Below, one piece after another: positions 50,060-63,526 of a stretch of 64,000 nucleotides of DNA (positions within the stretch are counted from its first letter, which is position 1; each line of letters starts with the position of its first letter). The stretch comes from Ailanthus altissimus. Lineage: Eukaryota; Streptophyta; Magnoliopsida; Sapindales; Simaroubaceae. The notes beneath the pieces are model-generated. The model was not told the origin of the DNA. It made no database searches and saw only the letters and a program-made list of their open reading frames with translations. The translations under genes were made by a program, and so were the position numbers. The stretch is taken from positions 25,532,014 through 25,596,013 of the forward strand of contig OX327699.1 in NCBI GenBank assembly GCA_946807835.1, in the 5' to 3' direction.

Positions 50060-51963
50060 AATCGACCAACATGCGGCGCAAAATTATATTATCACTTAAC
50101 CGCTACACATGACATCATATATATACGCACACACTCATAAACACAGAAAAAAGAGAGACTGGATAATGAAGGAGAAGAATCCAAAAAAAAGCAAGAATGT
50201 TCTAGAACATGTTACATAAAATATAGAGAATATAAATATGTAAAAATATGTAAGTAATTTTATGAAATTAATCTGGGAATTAATTAGCTAATCATTATCT
50301 GTATTTGGCTGGGTGTGGGATGCTTCTCTAGGCCCTGAAACTCGCTCCTCTAGTTTGCTAAAACACGAAACTACCTCAACTTATTTTGGGAAGTAGCGAA
50401 GTTGTAAGTTGTAAGTGTGTGGGTTTTGATGCGGGGTCCATTCAAAACCGCGTTAATCGTTATGGCACTAGCAATCTGTGGACCATATACTTTGGACACG
50501 TATTCTCGGCCCCACATATTTCAAGCGTGTAATATGACTAATTGACTAATCTACCTATCGTGTCACTTGTCTGTTTTTTTGGTTAATTCTTTTTTCAGTT
50601 AAATTATTACAGAATCTAATTTTATCGGTACGGTAGCGACTTATATTTAATTATATAAAACGCTATTTAGGGATGTCTATTAAATTAATTAAATTATAAA
50701 CTTTTCCAAATTTCGACCAAACTAAAACCTATTCTTGCACCCAATCAAATTAAAAAAATAAAAGGGAAACGGGTTCTTTCATTTTACACTGAGAATACTG
50801 TGAATTCATTACTAAATGATTAATTATCATTTTTTGTGTTAATATTTTTTTAGAATAATATTATACTTCTCATAAGGTATTTCAAAAATTCTCATGCCAA
50901 ATAATGTGGTTTGAAACGATTTTTGGTCAGAAGTTCAACTTTAAATGATAAATTAATTTTTTATATTAAATGATGTTATCTAAAACGATTTTTAGTTAGA
51001 GGCTCAACTCCAAACAAAGTGTGATATGTATAGAGCAAGTAAAGTTTGAGTTTTTTTATTTTTTCAATGTCAAAGATTGGTCTTAGACCTCTGATTTAAT
51101 GATATTAAGATTAATATTGAATAAGAATCAAGCTAAGGACAATATGTGAGTTGGGCAAACTGTGCTACAAATTGAATAGACTAAAGTAATTGAGAAACAC
51201 AAAAAAAAAAAAAAGATTAGTGACCGACTATAGTCTTTCGACACTTAAGTTAGATGATGGATTAGTGGCAGTTATGTCCCTAAAGTTTTTACCCTTAGAG
51301 AAAATAAAGAGTTTTTAGAGATGAGGGAGATAGTCTTCTCTTACTATAATTCTCATGTTGATTTGAATTCCTCCTTACCACATTTAAATTTTGAGATAAA
51401 ACTTGAGCTTGGAGATAATCAACTAATAAATTTTCCTTTAAGGATGACAGGTGGCAAAACATAATTAGAGAATCGTCTCTATCATAAAGGGTATTTGGAT
51501 AACTTGCTCATATAGGGTAAGAAGGTACTTATACCTCCTATGACATTTGAAGTATTGGATATATTTGTGATCGGTCATTTTTTAGAGTAATCAGCTCGAG
51601 TTGGTGAGCTTGAGAGTACTGAGGGGTCAATAGAAGTCAACATGTTTTGTCCCTCTTGAGGTCAGCGGACTCAGTGTTAACCTACCCAACAATCTTAAAT
51701 AACATTTGATTCGTGTATCAACAGGACACAAGAGCCTATATTTTGCTGACATAGAGACTTGTCATTAGTTTTTTAGAGATTTTTCTTATCACATTTTATC
51801 ATTTTGTGTAGTCATTATCTAACGTGCCACTAAATGAGACCTAATGGATACATGATTGAGCCTAAACATTGATGATGTGGCACTTATTAGTGGATCCTAT
51901 GATGATGTGGTAGGTGACTAGCCCATAATGACACGCCCTCTAATTGTGATACTGAGTGGCGAT
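50060..51963. other. CBP60 upstream region and intergenic DNA
   Basis: The first few hundred bases are probably promoter. A pair of similar 70-bp segments (around 50895-50950 and 50965-51020; shared string acgatttttrgtyagarg) forms a short tandem duplication. From about 51.1 kb the sequence looks like transposon debris (for example gaccgactatagtctttcgacacttaagttag), but no ends or coding domains can be defined. Confidence 0.45.
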
Positions 51964-53470
51964 TGTTGGAATTTGTGCTTATGTGTCATCCTAAATTTAT
52001 ATAAATATGTCATTTTATATTTATGCAATAAATAAATATTTTATTAAATCGCTAATTATTTTTTATTGAGTAAGATGCTTGTAATATTTCGGACATTATA
52101 TTGATCTGAAAGAATTCAGATCAAGTTTAAAGAGTTAGAACTTTGTCTGAAATAGGACAAAGACCTGAGAATATGCTAACAATGACATAGTTGCAAGAGT
52201 TGCTAAGAAATGTCATTGTGCAAGTATGTTCTCGAATTATTTGTTCCTGATTTATTTTTATCAATACAGGGTTTATCAAGTGAAGCTGATTAATATAGAT
52301 CAGTGAATATCTATATCTGGGTTGTCTATATGGTTAATCTTAACAGACCACGAGCTTAGTTGAAGCTCGTATAGATATATAAGTATTCAGTGATGACTGG
52401 ATACTGAACAATACTCAAAGAAGACCTCTAATAGATATCTCATAAATCCGTCAGTAGAGGGTATTCTCGAGTTAAGTAGTATTCGTGATCTCTAGACTCG
52501 AGTACCGCGGTGGACTTATAAGTGATCCACCATACTTAGGTTCCACACATGTCATAGACCTTTCATGGTCTGACCGTCGCGTGTCGCTGGGTATGGTTTA
52601 ATACTCATTGAGTCTGGTGAGTGTAGATATGGGATCCGTCAACTCATATAAGTGAAATTAAATATCTAAATATTCTAAAGTTGTATTTTAGGAAGTCTTA
52701 TGACCATAAGCATTAACTTGAAAAATAGTTTCCTGTGAAGTAAACAATATTGCAAATGAATTTGCATATATTGTTTATTGTAATATAAATTAAAAGAAAT
52801 AAGTTTATAGTTAAATAATATGGGACTTAACGGTGTTGATCTATATCTCCACTCTTCCAGAATATTAATAATTAAGGAATTGTACAAATATAGATTAACC
52901 TAAATTTATATGGTTTAACTCACTATTTTATTTTATCCATAATGTGTGGGGGGGCATCAGTTATGGACTTAGGAAAATATTTCATGAGACAAAATGGATA
53001 TGAATTTAAGGAGTCTCACTATATGAAGTGTATTCGTGGAGCATATAGGTAGCGCACCGAATCAAATTGTTCAATTAGGAAATTTTTTAAAAAATACTTA
53101 TTTATTTTAAGGTATCTCGGAGAGTAGTTAAGGTTTAAGTGTTAAATTTAAAATTGTGCCAAGTGAAGTTTGACAATTTTATTTATCTAGTATATGTCTC
53201 AAATTGTGCTAATAATTTATATAAATACTAAATTGAACATTGATAGATATAATTTCTATTTAAATAAAAAAAATTATTATTTTATTTAAATTATATTAAT
53301 TGATCATTTATTTATTTCAATATCTTTTGGGAGCAGTTAAAATTTAAGTGTTAAAGTTAAAATTATATTAAATGAGACTTAATATTTTTATTTATATAAT
53401 ATATATTTTAAATTGTATCAATAATTTGTATGAATATTAAATTAAATATTAATAAATAAATAATAAAATA
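51964..53470 (+). repeat. LTR-like repeat family, copy A
   Basis: Begins TGTTGGAATTTGTGCTTATG. It shares, in the same order, many blocks with copy B (62.1-63.5 kb, opposite strand) and copy D (20.2-21.47 kb, opposite strand): the gatctgaaagaattcagatc segment, aaagacctgagaatat, gatccaccatacttaggttcc, catagacctttcatggtctg and agtctggtgagtgtagatat. Its right end carries two short similar segments (about 53100 and 53320) with ctcggagagtagttaaggtt-type sequence that also occur at the matching end of copy B. No coding capacity. Confidence 0.75.
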
Positions 53471-56400
53471 ATAAAAAATAATATACAAAACATTTCCGCC
53501 ATGCAAAAGAATGTATTTTGCCATTTGTTCTTTTACGAATGGATATATTAATTCAATGTAATTTGTTTTTTTATCATTAACAGTAAGAGAATTAAAAGCA
53601 AATGTACCCATTCAAATAAAAATAAAAATTGCAAATCGACCTAATTAACTGATTTGATTCACGTCACATTTGTTTAATTTTTATTAGATGGAACAAAAAT
53701 AAATAAAATGTGTTATAATTTTATTGGCTAAAAAGAATTCATGCTTTTATAATTAAATTTGATCCGATCACACAAGTTGAACGTGGCAATCAGTTATATA
53801 TTTATTGTCATCGATCTTTCTATCAATTTGTACTGTAAAATTAATACATCACTTAATATTTTTTTTATGTTGACTCGTAGAAAAGCACGTATAATATTAT
53901 TTCTTTTTTATTAGTTAAAATATAGGCAAGTTTGCTTATATATTTACAAAAGAGAGACATAAATGAATTATTAGACGATTAAGTGTTAACTTGAAATATT
54001 AAAATAAATTTAAAATAAAATTATTTTAAATATTTTGAAAAATAAAATTATTATTTTAATTTGTGAAAATTTATCACGTTTCTAATTAAAATTGTTTAAA
54101 GCACGTTTTGAGAGTGAGTCTCTTAATTTCATTAGTATAATAAAATATTTTAATATGTATTATATTTTCGATGCATTGCATGTGAGACATATAATAATTA
54201 AATTATTTTAAAATACACATATTTATTTGTAGCGCAGTACAAATGCACACAACACCAACAAAGATATATGTCTCGACTTTAGTCATACTTAATAATCTTT
54301 ATAAACTTAATTATAAAAGTACAAGTATTTTGATATACACTCAATCTAATAAAATAATTTATTTTGAATCAATTTGCTAATAGAGAGAACCGAACATAAT
54401 GTCAACTATTGTGATAAATCAAGTGTCTCTTATTTTTTTTTTCAACAAATATTTTAAGTAAAGATTGAGCGGTGAAATAATGTAATCAATAATTATAAAA
54501 TTTACATCATTTTACTACTTAATAATTTATTAACAAATCAATTTGAAACCAAAAAATAATTGAGATATTGTTTACAAAAAGCAGCATACTCATTTTTTTT
54601 AAGAGCAGTGTTCATATTTAATTACAACCTTCTATTTTTATTATTTATTTATTCATAAGATAAGTGGATAAGTCATGTCATAACATTTGCATTTCATCGA
54701 TGTAGCATGAATATTTTAATGTCATTGTAATATTATTTGATAGATTATAGTTTCCGTTGATGATTTTCTTAACCAAATCCAAAGGTCGCAAAACGCTGGC
54801 TGGGCACAGCCCGAATGTTTTAGTCCACTTGAAATTAATAAAAGCTAAAATATTATTTGAATGTGATTCAATCTCTCAACCCTTTTTAAGGAATTCAGTC
54901 TCCCAACTTTGATCCGGCAATAGGTATATATATTAAGAAAGGCAAAATAATTATTTTAAAAAATTAATTATAAATTAAACTTAGTTTTAGATCAAACCAA
55001 ATTGGTTCTGTTTTTTTTTTTTTTCAAAAATATCATTTTAAGTATATTTAAAAAAAATTAAATCAAACGAAATTGATAAATTCTAAATAAATAAAATTAA
55101 TAAAAAAATCGATATCAAATTAAACTAATCGGTATGATTCAAACTCAATCAGTTCACTTTTCTTTTTCTTTTTTTTTTTAACGAAGGCGGGATGGGTGAA
55201 ATTATTCGAAACTCACCTCTTGTATCATCGTCGTCATCATCATCATCGTAAAAAAAAGTATGAAAGGAACTTAAAACAGCTCATGCACGTGAATAATCTT
55301 GACCATTTTAAAAAATGAATTACATCTCACGAAAGCCAAAATGCCTTAATGTTTTTGTTTGCAAATACCAATACCATTAGTTATCAATAGGAGACATTTC
55401 AGCAAGCCATTTTGATTTAAAAACTGCAAAATTACTGCATAAGAAGGCCATGAATTGTCTGACTTCCAACCAATCCCAAGTGTTGCAGTCCGAACAGGAA
55501 ACTCTTAAAAGCCATAAATGCTATTTTCTAAAATTTGACATTAAAAATTGACCCCTTCTTTCCAATCTTTCCAACAGAGTTTTGCACATACTTGAATGCA
55601 GAAATTGCACTAATTACAGCATAATAATGAACTAATATGCTTAATAAGTTTGTGTCAAAGCTAAGCTATAGCATCTTGAAAACAAAGTGACAAAAAAATC
55701 AAAAAGAAACACAGCACAGCACACCTCTATTTACCAATCATAATAAGAAAAAGTTGAAAGCAAATTAAAATTGAAGAAAAAGATGTGTCAGGAACAACAC
55801 AAGCAAGTGTGAAGATCACGGATTCACTTTAAGATATTCACTTTGCTCCCCCCACTTCCTCGAATCTTCCCTTGTCTCTCGATTCTTTCTGCTAATTTCA
55901 AATTTTTTTTTTTCCCTCAGTATCTTCAACAATGACTTTACCATTACAATCCAAAATTGTACTCCCACTAACAATCAATCAAATTTGGAGGTAATGTCGT
56001 TATTTTAAACCTGTGTTTTTCACGTTGGCGTTGATGGCAATTTTTTTATAGAAAAAAAAAATGAAGAGGTGATCAGGTTAGATTGTGTCGCGATTTCAAG
56101 GCAATTTCTCTTTTAACATTTCAAGGACAAACTTCTTAATCACCGTAGCTGCTCTAAGGTTGAAATAGAGGTGTTTGTGGCTTTGAAGTCACGAGTGTTT
56201 AGAGATTGGCAATGCAGGAAGGTGAATGTTTGATAAATACACACGACAAATAATGCAAATAGTATTTACCAAACACTTTAGCCTAACAAAAAAGATAAGA
56301 ATATGTTTTTTTTTAAAAAAAAACAAATATTACATTATAAATTTAACATATAAAAAAAATTATAATTACAACTATCAATAATTAAAACTGATAATTACCT

Positions 56401-58732
56401 CAAAGAATTACAATAACGAAAACAAGAATGTAACTCTTTTTTTTTTCAAAAATAAATATTACATTACAAAATTTACATATTATAGAATTACATCTGCAAC
56501 TATCAATAACTGTAATTGATATTGCGTTTCAAAAAATTCTTGACCTAAATTAAAAGGTGCACAAATTTTGTTCTTGAGACAAACTTCTAAGTGCAACAAG
56601 AATATGATTTAACGGGGGTTTACTCAAATATAAACTTATTTTGAGTTTAAAATTAATTTTATAATTGAGTGATACTATATTTTTTAAATAGTAGTTTTGT
56701 ATTTTTTTAATCTTAAATAATAAATTAAATAGTATAATAATATAATAATTAATTTCAAAATTTTTAAAAAGTAATCATTCAATAAATACTTATAACACTT
56801 TAAATGAGAAAACATTGAAACATTATTTAAAAAAGTATAGTATAATTCTTTGTAATTTTAATGGGCCGGTTTTAACAATAGAATTCATACAAATTTAAGA
56901 GAATTTTTTTCGCACGAGGCTGAATCCGGCACCGAATTAGTCACTAAAGCACAAAAGAAAACCGGTATACCAATGAGATATCTCTTTAAAAAAGAAAGTC
57001 TCAAAATAAGCAAAAAAGAAAAAAGGAAAGATGGAAGTGATGCTGTGTAATCAAGAAAACCAAAGGCTCTTCAACGAAATAAAATTATTAGACGTGTGAT
57101 ATTATGATTGTATAGCAAAATACACCACCGGGGAGCCCAAAGGCATTATCGTACGAACGAATGTAACGTATTAATGGGCCGGTGTGGGCCCATTTGGCTG
57201 ACATTGATCTCGTGGGTGGTTGTTAAATTGATCAAATACGTAGTCACTTGTTTATTGATTCCTTTTTGTGGTCCATGATTTTACGAGCCAGTCGTGTGAT
57301 GTCCAATAAAATTGATAAAAATCTGGTGGGTCCCAATCAGAGATTTGACCAGACGACATCGAACATGCCAAATGTCTACAGACCTTTGCCAGAGCCTGAC
57401 TGCATTATTGAAACACTAAACTGTAGGGTGTGTGATTGTGCCTTTTTTTTTTTTTTTAATAAATAGTTTTAATTTAATAAATTATTTGATTGAAATATGC
57501 TTACAAATTCACATTAAAATTTACATCTCGATGGGCATACGCAACATTATGAATTCATATCATATGTTTCACTTCAATGACTTAAAAAAAAAAAAAAAGG
57601 AAATGCATAAGCACTGGAAAACAATGCATGTCAATTGTCGATAGTTGGAAAGAGTAAGACTTCAAACTCATTCTTAGCCATTGGCCACCCATAATTGAGT
57701 ATGTGAAGTGAATTCTAGGTAGCATTAAATTCAATGGCATTGACAGGGTATTTTGAATTGTAATAGACGTGACATCGCTTTCTCCCCTTCTCTTTTGATA
57801 TTCTTTATTGATTACGCATCCTTTTTCATCTCTAGCTCTATCGAGTTAACTCACCACCTCTTTTTTATCTTTTGTTTTAAAAAAAAAATTAATATAGTTA
57901 ATAAAAAGTAATTTAATAATTTATATAATTTTCTTTACATAAATTTTTAAATACGTATTAAAATTTTATAATATATTATAAATTATATAAAAAATTTAAA
58001 TTGATCAAATAATATCACACGGCAACATTATTTTTCATATAATAAATTACATAATTTATTAAATTATTTTTTTATAATTAATATGAACAATTTTGTAATG
58101 ACCAAATTTCTTTTAAGGTGCTATATAGATGGTCGTGAGAATGTCATTCACCTCTTTTTTTTTTTTTTACACATTATTTGAAAAATATTTTATATTTTTC
58201 ACTCTATAAATAAAAAACAGTTTTTTTTATAGTATAAATTAAGTATTTCTTATCTAAATATTACCATTTATTTCATAAAAATTACACCAATCTTATTACT
58301 TGATTTTAACCAGTTTTTATTATATTATCTATTCATTTTTTTTTATAAGTAAAGAGATATATTAGTGCTATAACCAGCGAAGTGCAACAAATGTCACATA
58401 GCCAAATAGAAAGAAACAATAACGGATATTATCATTCAATTACAATGTTATCCACTCATTGGCCGAATAACATACTCAGATATTTAATCTATACAACACC
58501 TTTAATACAGTAAAATACATCAATGGCATTGGAAATTTTATTTTGGAACTATAGGTGTTGTGTGTGTGTGTGCGCGTCGTGTAACGGGTGAATATTTACA
58601 TAATAAAATAATTTAATAATAATATGTCATACATGCAATGCAATAAAAATACACATTACATTAATGAGAATAAGCATTCACCCTTAAAGCGTGCCTATGA
58701 ACAAGTCTAGTTGCCTATAAGGTGAGCTTCTT
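53471..58732. other. AT-rich gene-free region
   Basis: No gene is supported. A pair of similar segments of roughly 130-150 bp occurs in direct orientation at about 56310-56440 and 56445-56560 (shared aatattacattaca, caactatcaataa). A short stretch at 55840-56130 has more balanced composition and several splice-like sites but no frame longer than about 20 codons. GT-repeat at 58559-58575. Confidence 0.45.
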
Positions 58733-61700
58733 CAAATTAGCCTAGTAGCTTTTTTCTTATTAGAATAAAAATATTGAAGCAACTCTTACTTCAAATACTT
58801 ATCACTCGGATTAAGCTTCAGTATTTGTTAACTCTTAACTTACAAAAGCTATTTCGAATTCAATTTATATCACTTATAAATTAATTCTTATCTCCTGATT
58901 CTATTGCTTGCCTTTTTTATTTTTATCTTACAAATGACGTAAATTTTAGTAGGTATGTATATCTAAAGATGTCACCACTTTTAACTAACAAAATAAAACT
59001 TATTAGACACTTGGTGGAGCATAACACTATCATTAACAATGCATACTCACTTATTCAAATTGGTGGCAACTTTTAAAAACAAATTGGTGGCATTGCTTTG
59101 TTTAAAGCTAGAACAATGCTATGTTATGCTTTGCATTTCATTTTGTTTTGAATTGATTTTTTGGGCAAATAAAAATTCAAAATCATTTGCTATTGTTTAT
59201 ATCCAATAAATATAAAACAAATGGCATGTATATTGTTATCATCAAATGAATCAAATTCATTTGATGCAGTTAATGGCCGAATTGAATATATTGTGAAATA
59301 ATAATTGTTTCATAGTTTTATCCATCAATGTCTAATTTAGTACTCGCATAAATTATTGACACAATTTGAGTCACACACTTGGTATATTAAAAGTGTCAAG
59401 TCTCACTTGAAATAATCAAATTAGACTAGTAGCTTTTCTCTTATCGAAATAAAAATGTTGAAGCAACTCTTGCTTCAAATATTTATCACTTAGATTAAGC
59501 TTCTGTATTTGTTAACTCTTAGCTTATAAAAGCTATTTCGAATTCAATTTATATCACTTATAAATAAATTTTTATCTCTCGGTTCTATTGCTTGCCCTTT
59601 TTTATTTTTATCTTACAAATGAAGTAAATTTCAGTAAGTATATATAACTAAAGATGCCACCACTTTTAACTAATAAAATAAAACTTATTAGACACCTGGT
59701 AGAACATAACACTGTCATTAACAATGCATGCTCACTTATTCAATTTTGTGGCAACTTTTAAAAACATATTGGTGGCATTGCTTTGTTTAAAGTTAGAACA
59801 TTGCCATGTTATGCTTTGCATTTCATTTTGTTTTGAATTGATTTTTTGGGTAAATAAGAATTCAAAATCATTTGCTATTGTTTATCCAATAAACATAAAA
59901 CAAATGGCGTGTATATTGTTATCATCAAATGAATTGATATAGTTAATGTCCAAATTGAATATATTATGAAATAACAATTATTTCATAGTTTTATCCATCA
60001 ATGCCTAATTTAGTACTCATATAAATTATTGACACAATTTGAGTCATACACTTGATAGATTAAAGTGTCAAGTCTTACTTGGAACAATCAAATTAGACTA
60101 GTAGCTTTTCTCTTATAGAAATAAGAATACTGAAACAACTCTTACTTTAAATATTTATCACTCAGACTAAGCTTTTGTGTTTGTTAACTCTTAACTTACA
60201 AAAGCTATTTCAAATTCAATTTATATCACTTATAAATGAATTCTTATCTCTCAGTTCTATTACTTGCCCTTTTTATTTTTATCTTACAAATGAAGTAAAT
60301 TTCAGCAAGTATATATAGCTAAAGATGCCACCACTTTTAACTAATAAAATAAAACTTATTAGACACCTGATAGAACATAACATTGTCATTAACAATGCAT
60401 GCTCACTTATTCAATTTGGTGGCAACTTTTTAAAACAAATTGGTGGCATTGCTTTGTTTAAAGCTAGAACAATGCCATGTTATGCTTTGCATTTCATTTT
60501 GTTTTGAATTAATTTTTTGGGTAAATAAGAATTCAAAATCATTTGCTATTGTTTATCCAATAAACATAAAACAAATGACATGTATATTGTTATTATCAAA
60601 TGAATCAAATTCATTTGATGCAGTTAATGGCTGAATTGAATATATTGTGAAATAACAATTGTTTCATTGTTTTATCCATTAATGCTCAATTTAGTACTCA
60701 TATAAATTATTGACACAATTTGAGTCACACACTTGATATATTAAAAGTGTCAAGTCTCACTTAAAATAATCAAATTAGACTAGTAGCTTTTCTCTTATTG
60801 AAATAAAAATACTGAAGTAACTCTTGCTTCAAATATTTATCACTCAAATTAAGCTTCTGTATTTGTTAACTCTTAGCTTATAAAAGCTATTTTGAATTCA
60901 ATTTATATCACTTATAAATTAATTTTTATCTCTCGGTTCTATTGCTTGCCATTTTTATTTTTATCTTACAAATAAAGTAAATTTCAACAAGTATATATAG
61001 CTAAAGATGGCACCACTTTTAACTAATAAAATAAAACTTATTAGACACCTAGTGGAGCATAACACTGTCATTAACAATGCATACTCACTTATTCAATTTG
61101 GTGGCAACTTTTAAAAATAAATTGGTGGAATTGCTTTGTTTAAAGCTAGAACAATGCCATGTTATGTTTTGCATTTCATTTTGTTTTGAATTGATTTTTT
61201 GGGCAAATAAGAATTCAAAATCATTTGCTATTGTTTATCCGATAAACATAAAACAAATGGCGTGTATATTGTTATTATCAAATGAATCAAATTCATTTGA
61301 TATAGTTAATAGCTGAATTGAATATATTATAAAATAATAATTGTTTCATAGTTTTATCCATTAATGCTCAATTTAGTATTACATAAATTATTAACACAAT
61401 TTAAGTCATACACTTGATAGATTAAAGTGTTAAGTCTCATTTAGAATAATCAAATTAGACTAGTAATTTTTCTCTTATCGGAATAAGAATACTAAAGCAA
61501 CTCTTACTTTAAATATTTATCACTCAGACTAAACTTCTGTATTTGTTAATTCTTAACTTACAAAAGCTATTTCAAATTTAATTTATATCACTTATAAATG
61601 AATTCTTATCTCTCAATTCTATTGCTTGCCCTTTTTATTTTTATTTTACAAATGAAGTAAATTTCAGCAAGTATATATAGCTAAAGATGCCATCACTTGT

Positions 61701-62130
61701 AACTAATAAAATAAAACTTATTAGACACCTAGTAGAACATAACATTGTCATTAACAATGTATGCTCACTTATTCAATTCGGTAACGACTTTCAAAAACAA
61801 ATTAGTGGCATTGCTTTGTTTAAAGTTAGAATAATGCCACGTGATGCTTTGCATTTCATTGTGCTTTGAATTGATTTTTTTGGGCAAATAAGAATTCAAA
61901 ATCTTTTGCTATTGTTTACCCGATAAACATAAAATAAATGACAGTGTATATTGTTATCATCAAATGAATTCATTTGATAGAGTTAATGGCCAAATTGAAT
62001 ATATTATGAAATAATAATTATTTATAATTTTATCTATTAATGTTTAATTTAATATCCATGTAAATTATTGACACAATTTGAATTATACACTTGGTAAATT
62101 AAAGCATAAAGTCTCACTTTGAACAATCTT
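58733..62130 (+). repeat. tandem array of five units of about 680 bp
   Basis: Anchors in the string aaagatg(c/t/g)ca at 58968, 59653, 60324, 61006 and 61686 give spacings of 685, 671, 682 and 680. Each unit contains the same features: gcaactcttrcttcaaat, tttatcttacaaat, a conserved open frame of about 60 codons starting at the aaagATG, and (in most) an inverted repeat. Differences between units are scattered substitutions and small indels. A shortened related segment follows at 62.13-62.37 kb. Confidence 0.92.
59240..59266. repeat. perfect 12-bp hairpin within the tandem unit
   Basis: Arms catcaaatgaat and attcatttgatg around a 3-base loop (caa). Recurs in units near 60595 and 61278 with small changes, but is shortened in the second unit (about 59919-59942). 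Confidence 0.8.
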
Positions 62131-62609
62131 AGATTTAACACTTAAACCTTAACTACTATCCGAGAGACTCTAAAATAAATAAATGGTCAAATAAAATATA
62201 CTATGAAACAACAATTGTTTCATAGCTTTATTCACCAATGTTTAATTTAGTACCAATGTAAATTATTGACACAATTTGAGACATACACTTGGTAGATTAA
62301 AGTGTCAAGTCTCACTTGGCATAATTTTAGGTTTAACACTTAAATGTTAGCTACTCCCCAAGAAATCATGAAATAAATAAATATTTTTTTAAAATTTAGC
62401 AGATCGAATAATTTGATCTAGTGTGCTACCCCTATGCTCAACGAGTATATTTCATATAATGAGACTCCTCAGGTTAACACTCATTTTGTCTCACGAAATA
62501 TTTTTGTAAGTCCATAATCGATGTCCTTTATACACACGCATTATGGGTAATATAAAATGACGAGTTGAACCATACAAGTTGAGGTTAATCCTTATTCGTA
62601 CAATTCATT

Positions 62610-62645
<36 letters not shown>

Positions 62646-63526
62646 AGAAAGAGCGAAAACATAGATCAACACGTCAAGTCCCTTATTGTTCAACCATAAA
62701 CTTATCTCTTCGATTCGTATTCCGATAAATAATATCCATAAAATTCTTTTCGATATTGTTTATACCACGGAAAAACTATTTCTTGGGTTTAATGCTTATG
62801 GCCATAAGACTTCCTGAAATACAACATTAAAGTATCTGGATATTTAACCCACTCATATGAGCTGGCAGATCCTATATCTACACACACCAGACTCCATGAG
62901 CATCGAACTATATCCAGCAACACCTAGTGGTCAAACCATGAAAGGTCTCTGACATATGTGGAACCTAAGTATGGTGAATCACTCAAAAGCCTACTGTGAT
63001 GCTCAGGTTAAGGGGACCATAGATATTACTCAACTTGAGAAGACCCTCAATTAACAGATTTATGGGATATCTAATGGAGATCGTCATCGAGTTTTGTTTA
63101 ATATCTAGTCCTCATTGAATACTTGTATATCTATACGAGTTTTTACTAAACTCATGATCTGCTATGATTAATTACATGAACGATCTAAGTATAGATATAC
63201 ACTATTCTATATTACTCGATTCTACTCGACAGACCCTGCGTTGGTGGAAATAGATCAGGAGCAAACAATTCAAGAACATATTTGCATAATAACATTTCCT
63301 AACAACGTTCGCAACTCTTTGCAACTATGTCATTGTTAGTATGTTCTCAGGTCTTTGTCCTATTTCAAATAATGTTTTTAACTCTTAAACCTGATTTGAA
63401 CTACTTCAAATTAATATAATGTCTAAAATATTACAAACATCTTACCTTAATAAAAAATAATTAGTGAAATAAATATTTATTACATAAGTATGAAACTACA
63501 ATATTCACAGAAAATTAGGATGATAC
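62100..63526 (-). repeat. LTR-like repeat family, copy B
   Basis: Reverse-oriented relative of copy A, sharing its blocks in inverted order (for example tcatgggtttgacc-type sequence at 62930, gaacctaagtatggtgaatcac at 62967, ttgagaagaccctc at 63035, caaagacctgagaac-type sequence at 63345). It continues to 63526 (aaaattaggatgatac) and lacks the last approximately 20 bases expected for the family start, because copy C begins there. On its other side it merges into the 680-bp tandem array. Confidence 0.72.
62614..62642. repeat. (AT)n microsatellite
   Basis: AT dinucleotide run inside copy B. Its position within the repeat differs from that of the TA run in copy D, so it arose separately. Confidence 0.9.
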
